NCBI GenBank assembly: GCA_045589215.1
Contig: JAZNOQ010000130.1
Location: 1 to 7,702 of the forward strand
Direction: 5' to 3'
DNA: 7,702 nucleotides
Origin: JAZNOQ01 sp045589215
GTDB taxonomy: Bacteria; Bacillota; Clostridia; Oscillospirales; CAG-272
Program-made: the position numbers and the translations under genes
Part shown: positions 1 through 4,834 of the stretch, piece by piece
How the letters are laid out: every line of letters begins with the position of its first letter
How positions within the stretch are numbered: the stretch's first letter is position 1
The notes under the pieces: model-generated
The model's database searches: none
Seen by the model: the letters and a program-made list of their open reading frames with translations, nothing else
Told to the model about the DNA's origin: nothing

Positions 1-423
1 GACGGCTACTGCTCGGATATGACGAGAACGGTCGTACTCGGCAAGGCAGACGACGAAATGAAGCGGCTCTATCACACGGTTCTCACGGCGCAGACGACCG
101 CGCTTGACGCCTTAAAGGTCGGAATGCGTTGCCGCGACGCCGATAAGATCGCGCGCGACATCATCTACGGTGCGGGCTACGAGGGATGCTTCGGGCACTC
201 GCTCGGTCACGGCGTCGGGCTTTATATCCACGAAGCTCCGCGCTTTTCCTTCGCCGCTCCCGAAAGCCTCCTGCTCGCCCCCGGTCACGTTGTGACGGTC
301 GAGCCGGGCATCTACATCGCGGGCAAATACGGCTGCCGCATCGAGGATATGATCGCGGTGCAGGAGGACGGAACGATCTATAACTTTACAAAGAGCCAAA
401 AGGAAATGATCGAGCTGTTCTGA
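1..423 (+). CDS. Xaa-Pro aminopeptidase, M24 family (3' part; start lies before the window)
   Basis: Frame 1 is open from the first base and ends at TGA 421-423, giving 140 residues of a pita-bread-fold metallopeptidase that removes an N-terminal residue preceding proline. The visible part opens with GYCSDMTRT, which carries the second metal-binding Asp (residue 6 here). It continues with GHSLGHGVG (metal His at residue 70), IHE (His77, substrate or proton shuttle), VEPG (metal Glu101) and RIED (metal Glu115). By family knowledge the first metal Asp belongs to a DFG-type motif just upstream, outside the window; all other ligands are present, so the enzyme is probably active and cytoplasmic. 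An ATG at 19 lies inside the conserved motif and is not the true start. In many Firmicutes efp follows this gene; here a repeat-rich spacer follows. I am sure of the family but not of the exact substrate. Confidence 0.93.
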   Translation, partial: DGYCSDMTRTVVLGKADDEMKRLYHTVLTAQTTALDALKVGMRCRDADKIARDIIYGAGYEGCFGHSLGHGVGLYIHEAPRFSFAAPESLLLAPGHVVTVEPGIYIAGKYGCRIEDMIAVQEDGTIYNFTKSQKEMIELF

Positions 424-440
424 CTAGCACAAAGCGTCAC

Positions 441-463
441 AGGCTCCCTCCGGGAGGGAGCCT
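441..463. repeat. Perfect inverted repeat, 11-bp arms
   Basis: AGGCTCCCTCC (441-451), one base, then GGAGGGAGCCT (453-463) form a perfect palindrome-like hairpin 17 bases after the peptidase stop codon. No T-run follows on either strand, so it is a poor intrinsic terminator. It may be a dispersed intergenic repeat or a hairpin that protects the mRNA end. Its GGGAGG core resembles the units of the array that starts at 486. Confidence 0.8.
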
Positions 464-485
464 AGCAGGGTGAGCACAATGAACA

Positions 486-660
486 CGTAGGGCGGGGGCT
501 TGTCTCCCGCCGTTTCTTTTTGTCTTACCGCTCACCATCGTAGGGAGGATAGTATCCTCCCGCAAGATCTCATTCAATGTTTGCTCAAAAAGTCGGGAGG
601 CTGATAGCCTCCCCTACGTTTAGGCGTTTCTTTTCGGCGGAGGCAAGCCCCCGCCCTACG
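486..660. repeat. Composite of four hairpin units in mirror order (A, B, B', A')
   Basis: Four short hairpins are arranged as two nested inverted pairs. A (486-511) begins CGTAGGGCGGGGGCTTG, and A' (635-660) is its reverse complement apart from one substitution and one missing base near the far end. B (539-562) and B' (594-618) are a second inverted pair, each with an 8-bp stem and 3-base loop (GGGAGGAT/ATCCTCCC and GGGAGGCT/AGCCTCCC). Every unit carries CGTAGGG on its outer side, reading inward from both ends. B and B' differ by a compensatory change (A-T pair 549/555 against C-G pair 601/607), which suggests that pairing is maintained. No open frame, transposase or target-site duplication is visible. 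It is probably a REP-like or MITE-like intergenic repeat; its presence elsewhere in the genome cannot be seen from here. Confidence 0.8.
491..521 (+). terminator. Possible intrinsic terminator of the peptidase gene
   Basis: Repeat unit A folds into a stem of GGCGGG (491-496) with CCCGCC (506-511), extended inward by a G-T and a G-C pair, with a 5-base loop. It is followed by GTTTCTTTTT (512-521). It is the first hairpin with a T-rich tail after the peptidase stop codon at 423. The tail is interrupted, and the distance of about 70 bases is long, so this is a tentative call. Confidence 0.45.
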
Positions 661-697
661 CCTTCTCGTTTCCTTCCATAATTTTTCCAAAAATCTG

Positions 698-726
698 TTT
701 ACAACTCCAAAATTTTATGGTATACT
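698..726 (+). promoter_or_regulatory. Sigma-A-type promoter of the structured RNA / small membrane protein unit
   Basis: TTTACA (698-703) and TATACT (721-726) are separated by 17 bases, close to the vegetative consensus. Predicted transcription would start near 732-734, at the first bases of the 16-bp inverted repeat arm. The promoter lies where the sequence turns sharply AT-rich after the GC-rich repeat array. Confidence 0.7.
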
Positions 727-732
727 AATTTT

Positions 733-946
733 GCTACACAAACTGAATAGATCAAATTTCGGTATCTTTTTCTCTATGGGATAGTTATACCCTTTTTTCG
801 CCATAATCATTTTTAGAATTTGGTAAAATCGCAAGTTCCACGAAGTGATTATGGTAGAGATACCCTGATTCTATCTTCAGTTTGTGTAGCAGCAATCGGA
901 GTTTGCGTTTTTCGGTGCGTATGGCTTCGGTTGTACGCACTTTTTT
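733..946 (+). ncRNA. Predicted structured RNA or attenuated leader, family not recognised
   Basis: From the predicted start to the terminator run the transcript would be about 214 nt. TGCTACACAAACTGAA (732-747) is perfectly complementary to 876-891, and this helix extends with two bulges to 754/866. Inside it are nested 761-769 with 856-864 (one G-U pair), 801-809 (CCATAATCA) with 846-854, and 816-822 with 832-838 (one G-U pair). Bases 770-800 form a one-sided arm with a weak GGG/CCC hairpin. The transcript ends in a strong terminator. I see no T-box, SRP RNA or RNase P signature and cannot match a known riboswitch. It could be a free small RNA or a cis-acting leader of the gene at 966. The DNA alone could also be a non-autonomous element with 16-bp terminal inverted repeats. 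No competing antiterminator is obvious. Confidence 0.5.
915..946 (+). terminator. Intrinsic terminator with UUCG tetraloop just upstream of a coding region
   Basis: GTGCGTA (915-921) pairs with TACGCAC (934-940). Three G-U pairs (922-924 with 931-933) continue the stem to a C(UUCG)G cap at 925-930, and six T follow at 941-946. The hairpin sits only 7 bases before the GGAGG of the next gene. It therefore either ends a separate small RNA or attenuates expression of that gene. Confidence 0.8.
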
Positions 947-965
947 ATTTTTGGAGGAAAAAGAA

Positions 966-1277
966 ATGTCAAAAAACGGTGTAGCAAAAATTCTGTCGAG
1001 GATCGGTATTCTTATCATTGTAATCGGTGCTTTTCTCTTTGTTTTTTGGGGAGTTATGACCCGAAACATAGTATTTGGTATAGGCGCAGCCATCGGAATC
1101 GGTATAACCGGAATAATGCTTATCGGATTCGCTGAAATCATTGACCTATTACAAGAATACTTAAAGAGACAAAATGAGATGAACAAAGATATTATTGATC
1201 AAACGAAGGTGATCCTGAAGCTTAACGAATCTGCCGAAGTAATAAAAGAGATCTTAAAGCAAAGAAGCACAAAATAA
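966..1277 (+). CDS. Small membrane protein, two transmembrane helices plus cytosolic helical tail, unknown function
   Basis: This 103-residue frame starts at ATG 966, placed by GGAGG at 953-957 with an 8-base spacer. A longer frame from 882 would run back through the terminator hairpin and is rejected. Residues about 10-31 (containing IGILIIVIGAFLFVFWG) and 35-58 (Gly- and Ile-rich, IGAAIGIGITGIMLIG) are two hydrophobic segments separated by a short turn with Thr-Arg-Asn. Residues 59-103 are charged and heptad-like (LLQEYLKRQNEMNKDI) and probably helical or coiled-coil in the cytosol. No enzymatic motif is visible and I do not recognise a family. The region is visibly more AT-rich than its neighbours, which may mean recent acquisition. 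It seems to be transcribed through the structured leader from the promoter at 698-726; only a weak, unconvincing terminator follows. Confidence 0.78.
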   Translation: MSKNGVAKILSRIGILIIVIGAFLFVFWGVMTRNIVFGIGAAIGIGITGIMLIGFAEIIDLLQEYLKRQNEMNKDIIDQTKVILKLNESAEVIKEILKQRSTK

Positions 1278-1324
1278 AGAAAATCGTTTCTAACGAAAAA
1301 TTTCAACTTTTTTTCAAAAACCCC

Positions 1325-1353
1325 TTGCAATTCGGAAAAGATTGTGCTATAAT
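1325..1353 (+). promoter_or_regulatory. Strong extended -10 promoter of rpsT
   Basis: TTGCAA (1325-1330) and TATAAT (1348-1353) are 17 bases apart, and TGC directly before the -10 box makes an extended -10 element. Transcription would start near 1360. This fits a highly expressed ribosomal protein gene with its own promoter. Confidence 0.85.
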
Positions 1354-1360
1354 ATGCGAA

Positions 1361-1480
1361 TGTATGGACGTATTCATTTCGCACCCTCTCAGGCGTTTGG
1401 AAACGGAACCCATCCGAAGAGAGAAGCATCTCAAAAGCCTCTTTCGCGGTCGGATGAACCCCATACAACGGAACATCCGA
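1361..1480 (+). promoter_or_regulatory. Structured 5' leader of rpsT with mutually exclusive helices
   Basis: The leader is about 165 nt long, unusual for a simple untranslated region. TGTATGG (1361-1367) can pair with CCATACA (1461-1467), bringing the first bases of the transcript to its middle. TCGGATG (1450-1456) is perfectly complementary to two identical CATCCGA copies, at 1411-1417 and 1474-1480, so only one helix can form at a time. The copies lie in a near direct repeat, AACGGAAC(CC)ATCCGA, at 1402-1417 and 1467-1480. AAGAG (1417-1421) and CTCTT (1439-1443) can extend the first helix. Competing helices are what an autoregulated ribosomal protein leader would show. S20 binding here is inference; the pairings are seen. 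Confidence 0.5.
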
Positions 1481-1525
1481 TCAAAAATACAGGCGAGATG
1501 CCAAGGAACAAGGAGGTGAAACCCA

Positions 1526-1786
1526 ATGCCGAATATCAAGAGTGCAAAGAAGCGCGTTCTCGTTACCGAAGTTAAGACCCTTCAGAACAAGATGAAGCGT
1601 TCCGAAATGAAGACTGCTATTAAGAAGTTCGAGGCTGCTGTTGCAGCAGGCGACAAGGAGGCAGCTTCCGTACACTTCAGTGCTGTTGTCAGAAAGCTCG
1701 ACAGAGCTGCTGCACGTGGCCTGATCCACAAGAATTGTGCCGCTCACAAGAAGAGCCAGTTCGCAAAGGCTCTCCAGAATATGTAA
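1526..1786 (+). CDS. rpsT: 30S ribosomal protein S20
   Basis: This 86-residue protein has the usual S20 length and opening (MPNIKSAKKRVL). It is basic and helical, and carries the conserved C-terminal part (HKNCAAHKKSQFAKAL). S20 binds 16S rRNA in the body of the small subunit early in assembly. AGGAGGTGA at 1511-1519 lies 6 bases before ATG 1526, a near-perfect Shine-Dalgarno. Codons are strongly biased (AAG for Lys, CTC/CTG for Leu, GCT/GCA for Ala), fitting high expression. The gene forms its own unit with a promoter at 1325-1353, a long structured leader and a terminator at 1814-1852. It is convergent with the spoIIA operon on the other strand. In many Clostridia a spore protease gene, gpr, lies near rpsT; none is seen here. 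Confidence 0.97.
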   Translation: MPNIKSAKKRVLVTEVKTLQNKMKRSEMKTAIKKFEAAVAAGDKEAASVHFSAVVRKLDRAAARGLIHKNCAAHKKSQFAKALQNM

Positions 1787-1813
1787 TTCATATTCAGAGC
1801 AGAAATAAAAGAT

Positions 1814-1852
1814 CCGCACAAACGGCTTAACCCACCGTTTGTGCGGTTTTTT
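1814..1852. terminator. Strong intrinsic terminator between rpsT and the convergent ytvI-like gene
   Basis: CCGCACAAACGG (1814-1825) and CCGTTTGTGCGG (1835-1846) form a perfect 12-bp stem with a 9-base loop, followed by six T (1847-1852). On the plus strand it ends rpsT. The T-run overlaps the last bases before the stop codon of the minus-strand gene. On the minus strand the same stem is followed by ATCTTTTATT, so it can also end the spoIIA transcript, less perfectly. Confidence 0.93.
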
Positions 1853-2980
1853 CTATTCCCTTCTTTCTGCCCGAATCTCCTTCTCTCCGTGCAGCTCGGA
1901 CACGAGAAGCTTCAAAAACACGGCAAGGGCAGGGCCGACGAGGATCCCGACAAACCCAAACAGCTTCAGCCCCGCGTAGAGTGAAACAAGGGCAACGAGC
2001 GGGTGCATCCCGAAGCTCTCGCCGATGAGACGAGGCTCGACGATCTGCCGCACGACCGTGATCACGCCCCACAGAATGAGCAGTCCGATCGCACTGTGAT
2101 AATCCCGCACGAGGAAAAGCACCCCCGCCCACGGCAGAAGTATGCTTCCCACCCCGAGAAGAGGGAGGATATCGAGGGCAGAGATCACAAGGGCGAGTAG
2201 GAATGCATATTCCCGACCGAGGATCGTGAAGCCAATGAGAAGCTCGGTGAAGGTCAGGAGAAAAAGCAGAAAATACACCCTGAAATAACGGTACAGAAGT
2301 GCCGACAGCCGACGGCGCAGACCGACCGTGTGTGCGGATATCCGCTTCGGAAGGATCGCTTTGATCCCACCCGCGATGCGGTCGCCGTCCACAGAGAAAT
2401 AAAAGGACGAGATCAGAAAGACGAGCAAAAAGAGTAATGCCCCAGGCGTTCCCGCGATCACCTTGAAGGCAAGCGTCGGGATCCTCGACGTCACCTCCGA
2501 GACGGTCTCTTTTACGAAGTCACTCACGAGCGTTCCCACGTCGCCAACGATCGTTTCAAGCCCCTCCACACCGTCAAGAGCCGACAAAAACGGGATTTTT
2601 TCACCAAGTTCCGAGAAATAATCAACTATTTGTTGAATTGTATTCCCGAGCCGCTCGGGATCCTCGGTCCAAAACCGAAACAGTCCCTCGATCTCCCGAA
2701 AGAGTCGGTTGAGTGAAAAGACGATCACGCCGACGAGAAGTGCGAGCGCGAGCAGGAGCAGCAGGACCGCGGAGAGCCTCCTCGGAAGGTGCGTCGCCCG
2801 AGAAACTGCATCCGCAAGCGGAGCAATCAGAAGCGAAAGCACCCACGCAAGGAGAAACGGAAGCAACACCCTTACTCCATATTTCATCAGAAGCCACAAG
2901 GCAAGCAAAGCCGCAGAAACCGAGACCGTTACTGCGGCGTATTTTTTCCAGTCGACCGGACGGAAGGAGTCCGAATTCAT
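1853..2980 (-). CDS. ytvI: YtvI-like AI-2E/PF01594-family membrane protein, sporulation-linked
   Basis: This polytopic inner-membrane protein has 375 residues from ATG 2980. The start is chosen because it overlaps the sigF stop as ATGA and has AAGGAG upstream (around 2994-2999, minus strand); a frame extended to 3085 would run deep into sigF. Hydrophobic segments near residues 14-55 and 69-92 are followed by a long extracytoplasmic-type loop, about 95-175 (RFWTEDPERLGN onward). Several more helices follow. Family marks are DILPLLGVGSILLP (about 270-283) and the late stretch with VEPRLIGESFGMHPL and GLKLFGFVGILVGP. The latter closely fits the YtvI subgroup, described as a sporulation integral membrane protein. 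The transported substrate is unknown, and the AI-2E name should not be taken as function. The ATGA overlap makes it the fourth gene of the spoIIA operon, probably translationally coupled to sigF. Confidence 0.88.
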   Translation of the reverse strand: MNSDSFRPVDWKKYAAVTVSVSAALLALWLLMKYGVRVLLPFLLAWVLSLLIAPLADAVSRATHLPRRLSAVLLLLLALALLVGVIVFSLNRLFREIEGLFRFWTEDPERLGNTIQQIVDYFSELGEKIPFLSALDGVEGLETIVGDVGTLVSDFVKETVSEVTSRIPTLAFKVIAGTPGALLFLLVFLISSFYFSVDGDRIAGGIKAILPKRISAHTVGLRRRLSALLYRYFRVYFLLFLLTFTELLIGFTILGREYAFLLALVISALDILPLLGVGSILLPWAGVLFLVRDYHSAIGLLILWGVITVVRQIVEPRLIGESFGMHPLVALVSLYAGLKLFGFVGILVGPALAVFLKLLVSELHGEKEIRAERRE

Positions 2981-3741
2981 TCTCCTACCAGCTCCTTTCT
3001 CAACTGAATGATGAGTTTCTTCTCTTCTCTCGAGATTTTCACCTGATTTAGGCCGAGCCGAACGGCAGTTTCCTGCTGTGTGCATCCTCTGTAATACCGA
3101 AGAAGCACGATCCGTCGATGCAGATCATTCAGTCTCGCGATGGCTTGTCCGAGTGCGATCTTGTCCTCGATCCTTAGGATCTCCTCCGCGCTGTCCTCGT
3201 CGGGGAGACGGCTCTCGAGGGTAAGACTTTCCTCCTTTTCCCCGCCCGACAGAGGGTCAGAGAAGGACGACACGGGCATTGACGCGTCAAGCGCCTCCGC
3301 CGCCTCCTCGGGTGTCACACCGCAAAGCGATGCGAGCTCGGAGATCCCGGGCTCTCTCCCCTCGCTCTGCACGATACGGCTTCGCTCGCGCAGAAGCATC
3401 GCACCGAGCTTTTTGTATCCGCGTCCAACGCGGATGAGCCCGTCATCCCTGAGATGTCGCCGTATCTCCCCAACGATCAGGGGCACGGCATAGGTCGAAA
3501 AGGCGGTTCCTCTTGACAAGTCGAAGCTCCGTATTGCCTTGACCATTCCGATCATACCGATCTGCACGAGATCCTCTTCGTCAGTCCCCCGCCCGACAAA
3601 TCGATGCGCGATCTTCCGAACGAGTCCGCTGTTTTCCGTCACAAGCCGTTCAAGCGCGGCATCCGCCTCTGCCTGCACCGTGCTTTGCGCCGCAGAAAGA
3701 AGCTCTCTGTTTCGTTCGAGGCTATACGACTGCTCACTCAT
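2977..3741 (-). CDS. sigF: RNA polymerase sigma-F factor, first forespore sigma factor
   Basis: The 254 residues contain sigma region 2 (about 35-110: VRKIAHRF, DEEDLVQIGMIGMVKAIRSFD, FSTYAVPLIVGEIRRHLRDD, typical of the SigF/SigG/SigB group). Region 3 follows (about 112-165), then region 4 with a helix-turn-helix (about 215-250: GCTQQETAVRLGLNQVKISR). SigF directs RNA polymerase to early forespore genes and is held inactive by the anti-sigma factor SpoIIAB. Identity as SigF rather than SigG rests on its place directly after spoIIAB. The start at ATG 3741 overlaps the spoIIAB stop by 8 bases and has GGAAG upstream. The stop overlaps the next gene as ATGA. The stretch at about 155-185 is acidic and variable (SGGEKEESLTLE), a normal loop between regions 3 and 4. 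Confidence 0.96.
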   Translation of the reverse strand: MSEQSYSLERNRELLSAAQSTVQAEADAALERLVTENSGLVRKIAHRFVGRGTDEEDLVQIGMIGMVKAIRSFDLSRGTAFSTYAVPLIVGEIRRHLRDDGLIRVGRGYKKLGAMLLRERSRIVQSEGREPGISELASLCGVTPEEAAEALDASMPVSSFSDPLSGGEKEESLTLESRLPDEDSAEEILRIEDKIALGQAIARLNDLHRRIVLLRYYRGCTQQETAVRLGLNQVKISREEKKLIIQLRKELVGE

Positions 3742-4216
3742 CCCGCTTCCGACCGTTCATCGTCTTATACATCTGAACGACGGTTCCCTGTCCGGGCTTC
3801 GATTTGACCTTGACCTTGTCCATAAAGCTTTCCATAACCGTAAATCCCATTCCGCTCCGTTCTCCTTTCGCGTCGGTAGTATAGAGCGGCTGTCGTGCGA
3901 CCGCAACGTCCTCGATCCCGCACCCCTTGTCGCGGATCTGGATGCGGACGGTGTTGCCGTCACAGATCGCCGTCTCTATGTAGATCTCCCCGACGGTGTC
4001 GCGGTAGGCGTGTACGATACAGTTCGTCACCGCCTCCGAGACCGCACATTTGACGTCCGCGATCTCGGGCGCGCTCGGATCGAGCTGTGCGCAAAAGGCG
4101 GCTACCACCGATCGCGCCAGCCCCTCGTTGCAGGAGAGCGAGGGAAGCCTGAGCTTCATAATATTCGTAATGCTCTTTGAGAGCCCGCTTTTGTTTTTAC
4201 TGCCCTTCATTCGCAT
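3734..4216 (-). CDS. spoIIAB: Anti-sigma F factor / serine kinase SpoIIAB
   Basis: This is a GHKL-fold ATPase of 160 residues from ATG 4216. The N box is SEAVTNCIVHAY (Glu61, Asn65), the G1 box RDKGCGI (Asp96, Gly98, Gly100), and the lid and G2 box ARQPLYTTDAKGERSGMGF (about 107-125), highly characteristic of SpoIIAB. It binds SigF in the ATP form and phosphorylates SpoIIAA. The start is uncertain. ATG 4216 has GGAGG (4226-4230) at 9 bases and overlaps spoIIAA by 20 bases. ATG 4159 would give 141 residues, closer to the family's roughly 145, but has only a weak AAAGAG site. ATG 4246 would overlap spoIIAA by 50 bases. With 4216 the protein has a short basic N-terminal extension (MRMKGSKNKSGLSK) absent from B. 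subtilis SpoIIAB. Confidence 0.95.
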   Translation of the reverse strand: MRMKGSKNKSGLSKSITNIMKLRLPSLSCNEGLARSVVAAFCAQLDPSAPEIADVKCAVSEAVTNCIVHAYRDTVGEIYIETAICDGNTVRIQIRDKGCGIEDVAVARQPLYTTDAKGERSGMGFTVMESFMDKVKVKSKPGQGTVVQMYKTMNGRKRDE

Positions 4217-4565
4217 GCCCGTCTGCCTCCTTTCCCGCGTCCTCAAAAACGATCTGTATCATTCGCTCGAGCCCCGACAGGCGAACGATCCGCAGAACCT
4301 TTTCAGTGGGATTTTTCAAAACCGCCTCCCCCGAAAGCTCCCGCATCAGGGCGATCCGCCCCATGATCAGTCCGAGCCCCGAGCTATCCATAAAATCAAT
4401 GCCCGAAAGATCGAGAACGGTCCTTTTCGGCCGCACGCGGCAGATCTCTCTGTCGATCGTTTCACGCACCGCCGCCGCCGCGTGATGGTCGATCTCCCCC
4501 GTGAGAAGCACCGTGAGCGTATCCCCCGATACAAGGAGATCGGTCTTACAGGTGGTTCGTATCAT
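4197..4565 (-). CDS. spoIIAA: Anti-sigma F factor antagonist SpoIIAA (STAS domain)
   Basis: This 122-residue STAS protein is the first gene of the operon. LTGEIDHHAA (about 21-30) and LDLSGIDFMDSSGLGLIMGR (51-70) match SpoIIAA closely. Ser61, the first Ser after MD, aligns with the Ser58 that SpoIIAB phosphorylates in B. subtilis. When unphosphorylated it releases SigF from SpoIIAB. The C-terminus is longer and more acidic than in B. subtilis (FEDAGKEADGHANEGQ). ATG 4565 is supported by GGAGGAAAGG at 4575-4584 on the minus strand. The phosphatase SpoIIE, which reactivates SpoIIAA, is not in the window. I searched 4566-4760 for a sigma-H promoter (AGGA / GAAT type) expected for spoIIA and found none convincing. 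Confidence 0.95.
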   Translation of the reverse strand: MIRTTCKTDLLVSGDTLTVLLTGEIDHHAAAAVRETIDREICRVRPKRTVLDLSGIDFMDSSGLGLIMGRIALMRELSGEAVLKNPTEKVLRIVRLSGLERMIQIVFEDAGKEADGHANEGQ

Positions 4566-4739
4566 AGCTTTCTTTCCTTTCCTCCGCGTGAACGAAGCTG
4601 TCCACGCTTTTTTGTCTTTTTACCCGTTCAGTGTATCACAGAAAACACGCAAAGTTTGCCGAAGGCGGTCGCCTCAAAAAAGTTTTTTCTTGAAACGCTT
4701 TTCCGTGTAACAATAATCACGTTTTTCTGCCCAAAGCTA

Positions 4740-4768
4740 TTGACAAGCCTTCGAAAATCAAGTAAAAT
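4740..4768 (+). promoter_or_regulatory. Sigma-A-type promoter of the phosphatase lipoprotein gene
   Basis: TTGACA (4740-4745), a perfect -35 box, and TAAAAT (4763-4768) are separated by 17 bases. Transcription would start near 4775, leaving a leader of about 55 nt. The remainder of the divergent spacer from 4566 holds T-rich tracts and a short palindrome AGGCG-GT-CGCCT but no other clear promoter. Confidence 0.8.
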
Positions 4769-4795
4769 AATCTTATCACAGAGAAGATACACCGT

Positions 4796-4834
4796 ATGCA
4801 TTTGAGTTTTTCGGAAAGGAAGCTACATACATGA
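4796..4834 (+). CDS. Possible 12-codon leader ORF overlapping the phosphatase start
   Basis: ATG 4796 opens MHLSFSERKLHT, whose TGA (4832-4834) overlaps the phosphatase start ATG 4831 as ATGA. The ribosome binding site of the main gene lies inside it. The upstream site for this ORF is weak (AGAGAAG at 4781-4787, about 8 bases away). Such overlaps can couple translation, but one can also arise by chance in a 55-nt leader, so this is a tentative entry. Confidence 0.25.
   Translation: MHLSFSERKLHT

Noticed and set aside
486..660. CRISPR array
   Set aside because: The repeated units alternate in orientation, are hairpins themselves, and have unequal spacing; there are no direct repeats with uniform spacers or cas genes.
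732..891. 6S RNA identity for the foldback
   Set aside because: The rod shape and size recall 6S RNA, but there is no symmetric central bubble; instead there is a one-sided 31-nt arm, and a protein gene follows the terminator directly.
882..965. Longer start at 882 for the small membrane protein, adding 28 residues
   Set aside because: It would place coding sequence through the terminator hairpin and lacks a ribosome binding site; ATG 966 has GGAGG at a good distance.
1281..1316. Possible terminator after the small membrane protein gene
   Set aside because: Only a 4-bp CGTT/AACG stem is visible before a T-run; too weak to call.
2981..3085. Extended N-terminus of the YtvI-like protein to 3085
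   Set aside because: The extra 35 residues are encoded inside sigF in another frame and are not membrane-like; the ATGA overlap at 2977-2980 with AAGGAG upstream explains the start better.
3539..4180. Plus-strand open frame of 213 codons
   Set aside because: It lies opposite spoIIAB and sigF, which match known families over their full length; Arg/Ser/Leu-rich composition is typical of an antisense shadow.
4750..4756. Spo0A-like box TTCGAAA
   Set aside because: It has one mismatch to the 7-base consensus and occurs in AT-rich sequence where chance matches are common; no second box or sigma-H element accompanies it.
4050..4805. Plus-strand open frame of 251 codons
   Set aside because: It is antisense to spoIIAB and spoIIAA and runs through the divergent promoter region; no start signal or family motif.
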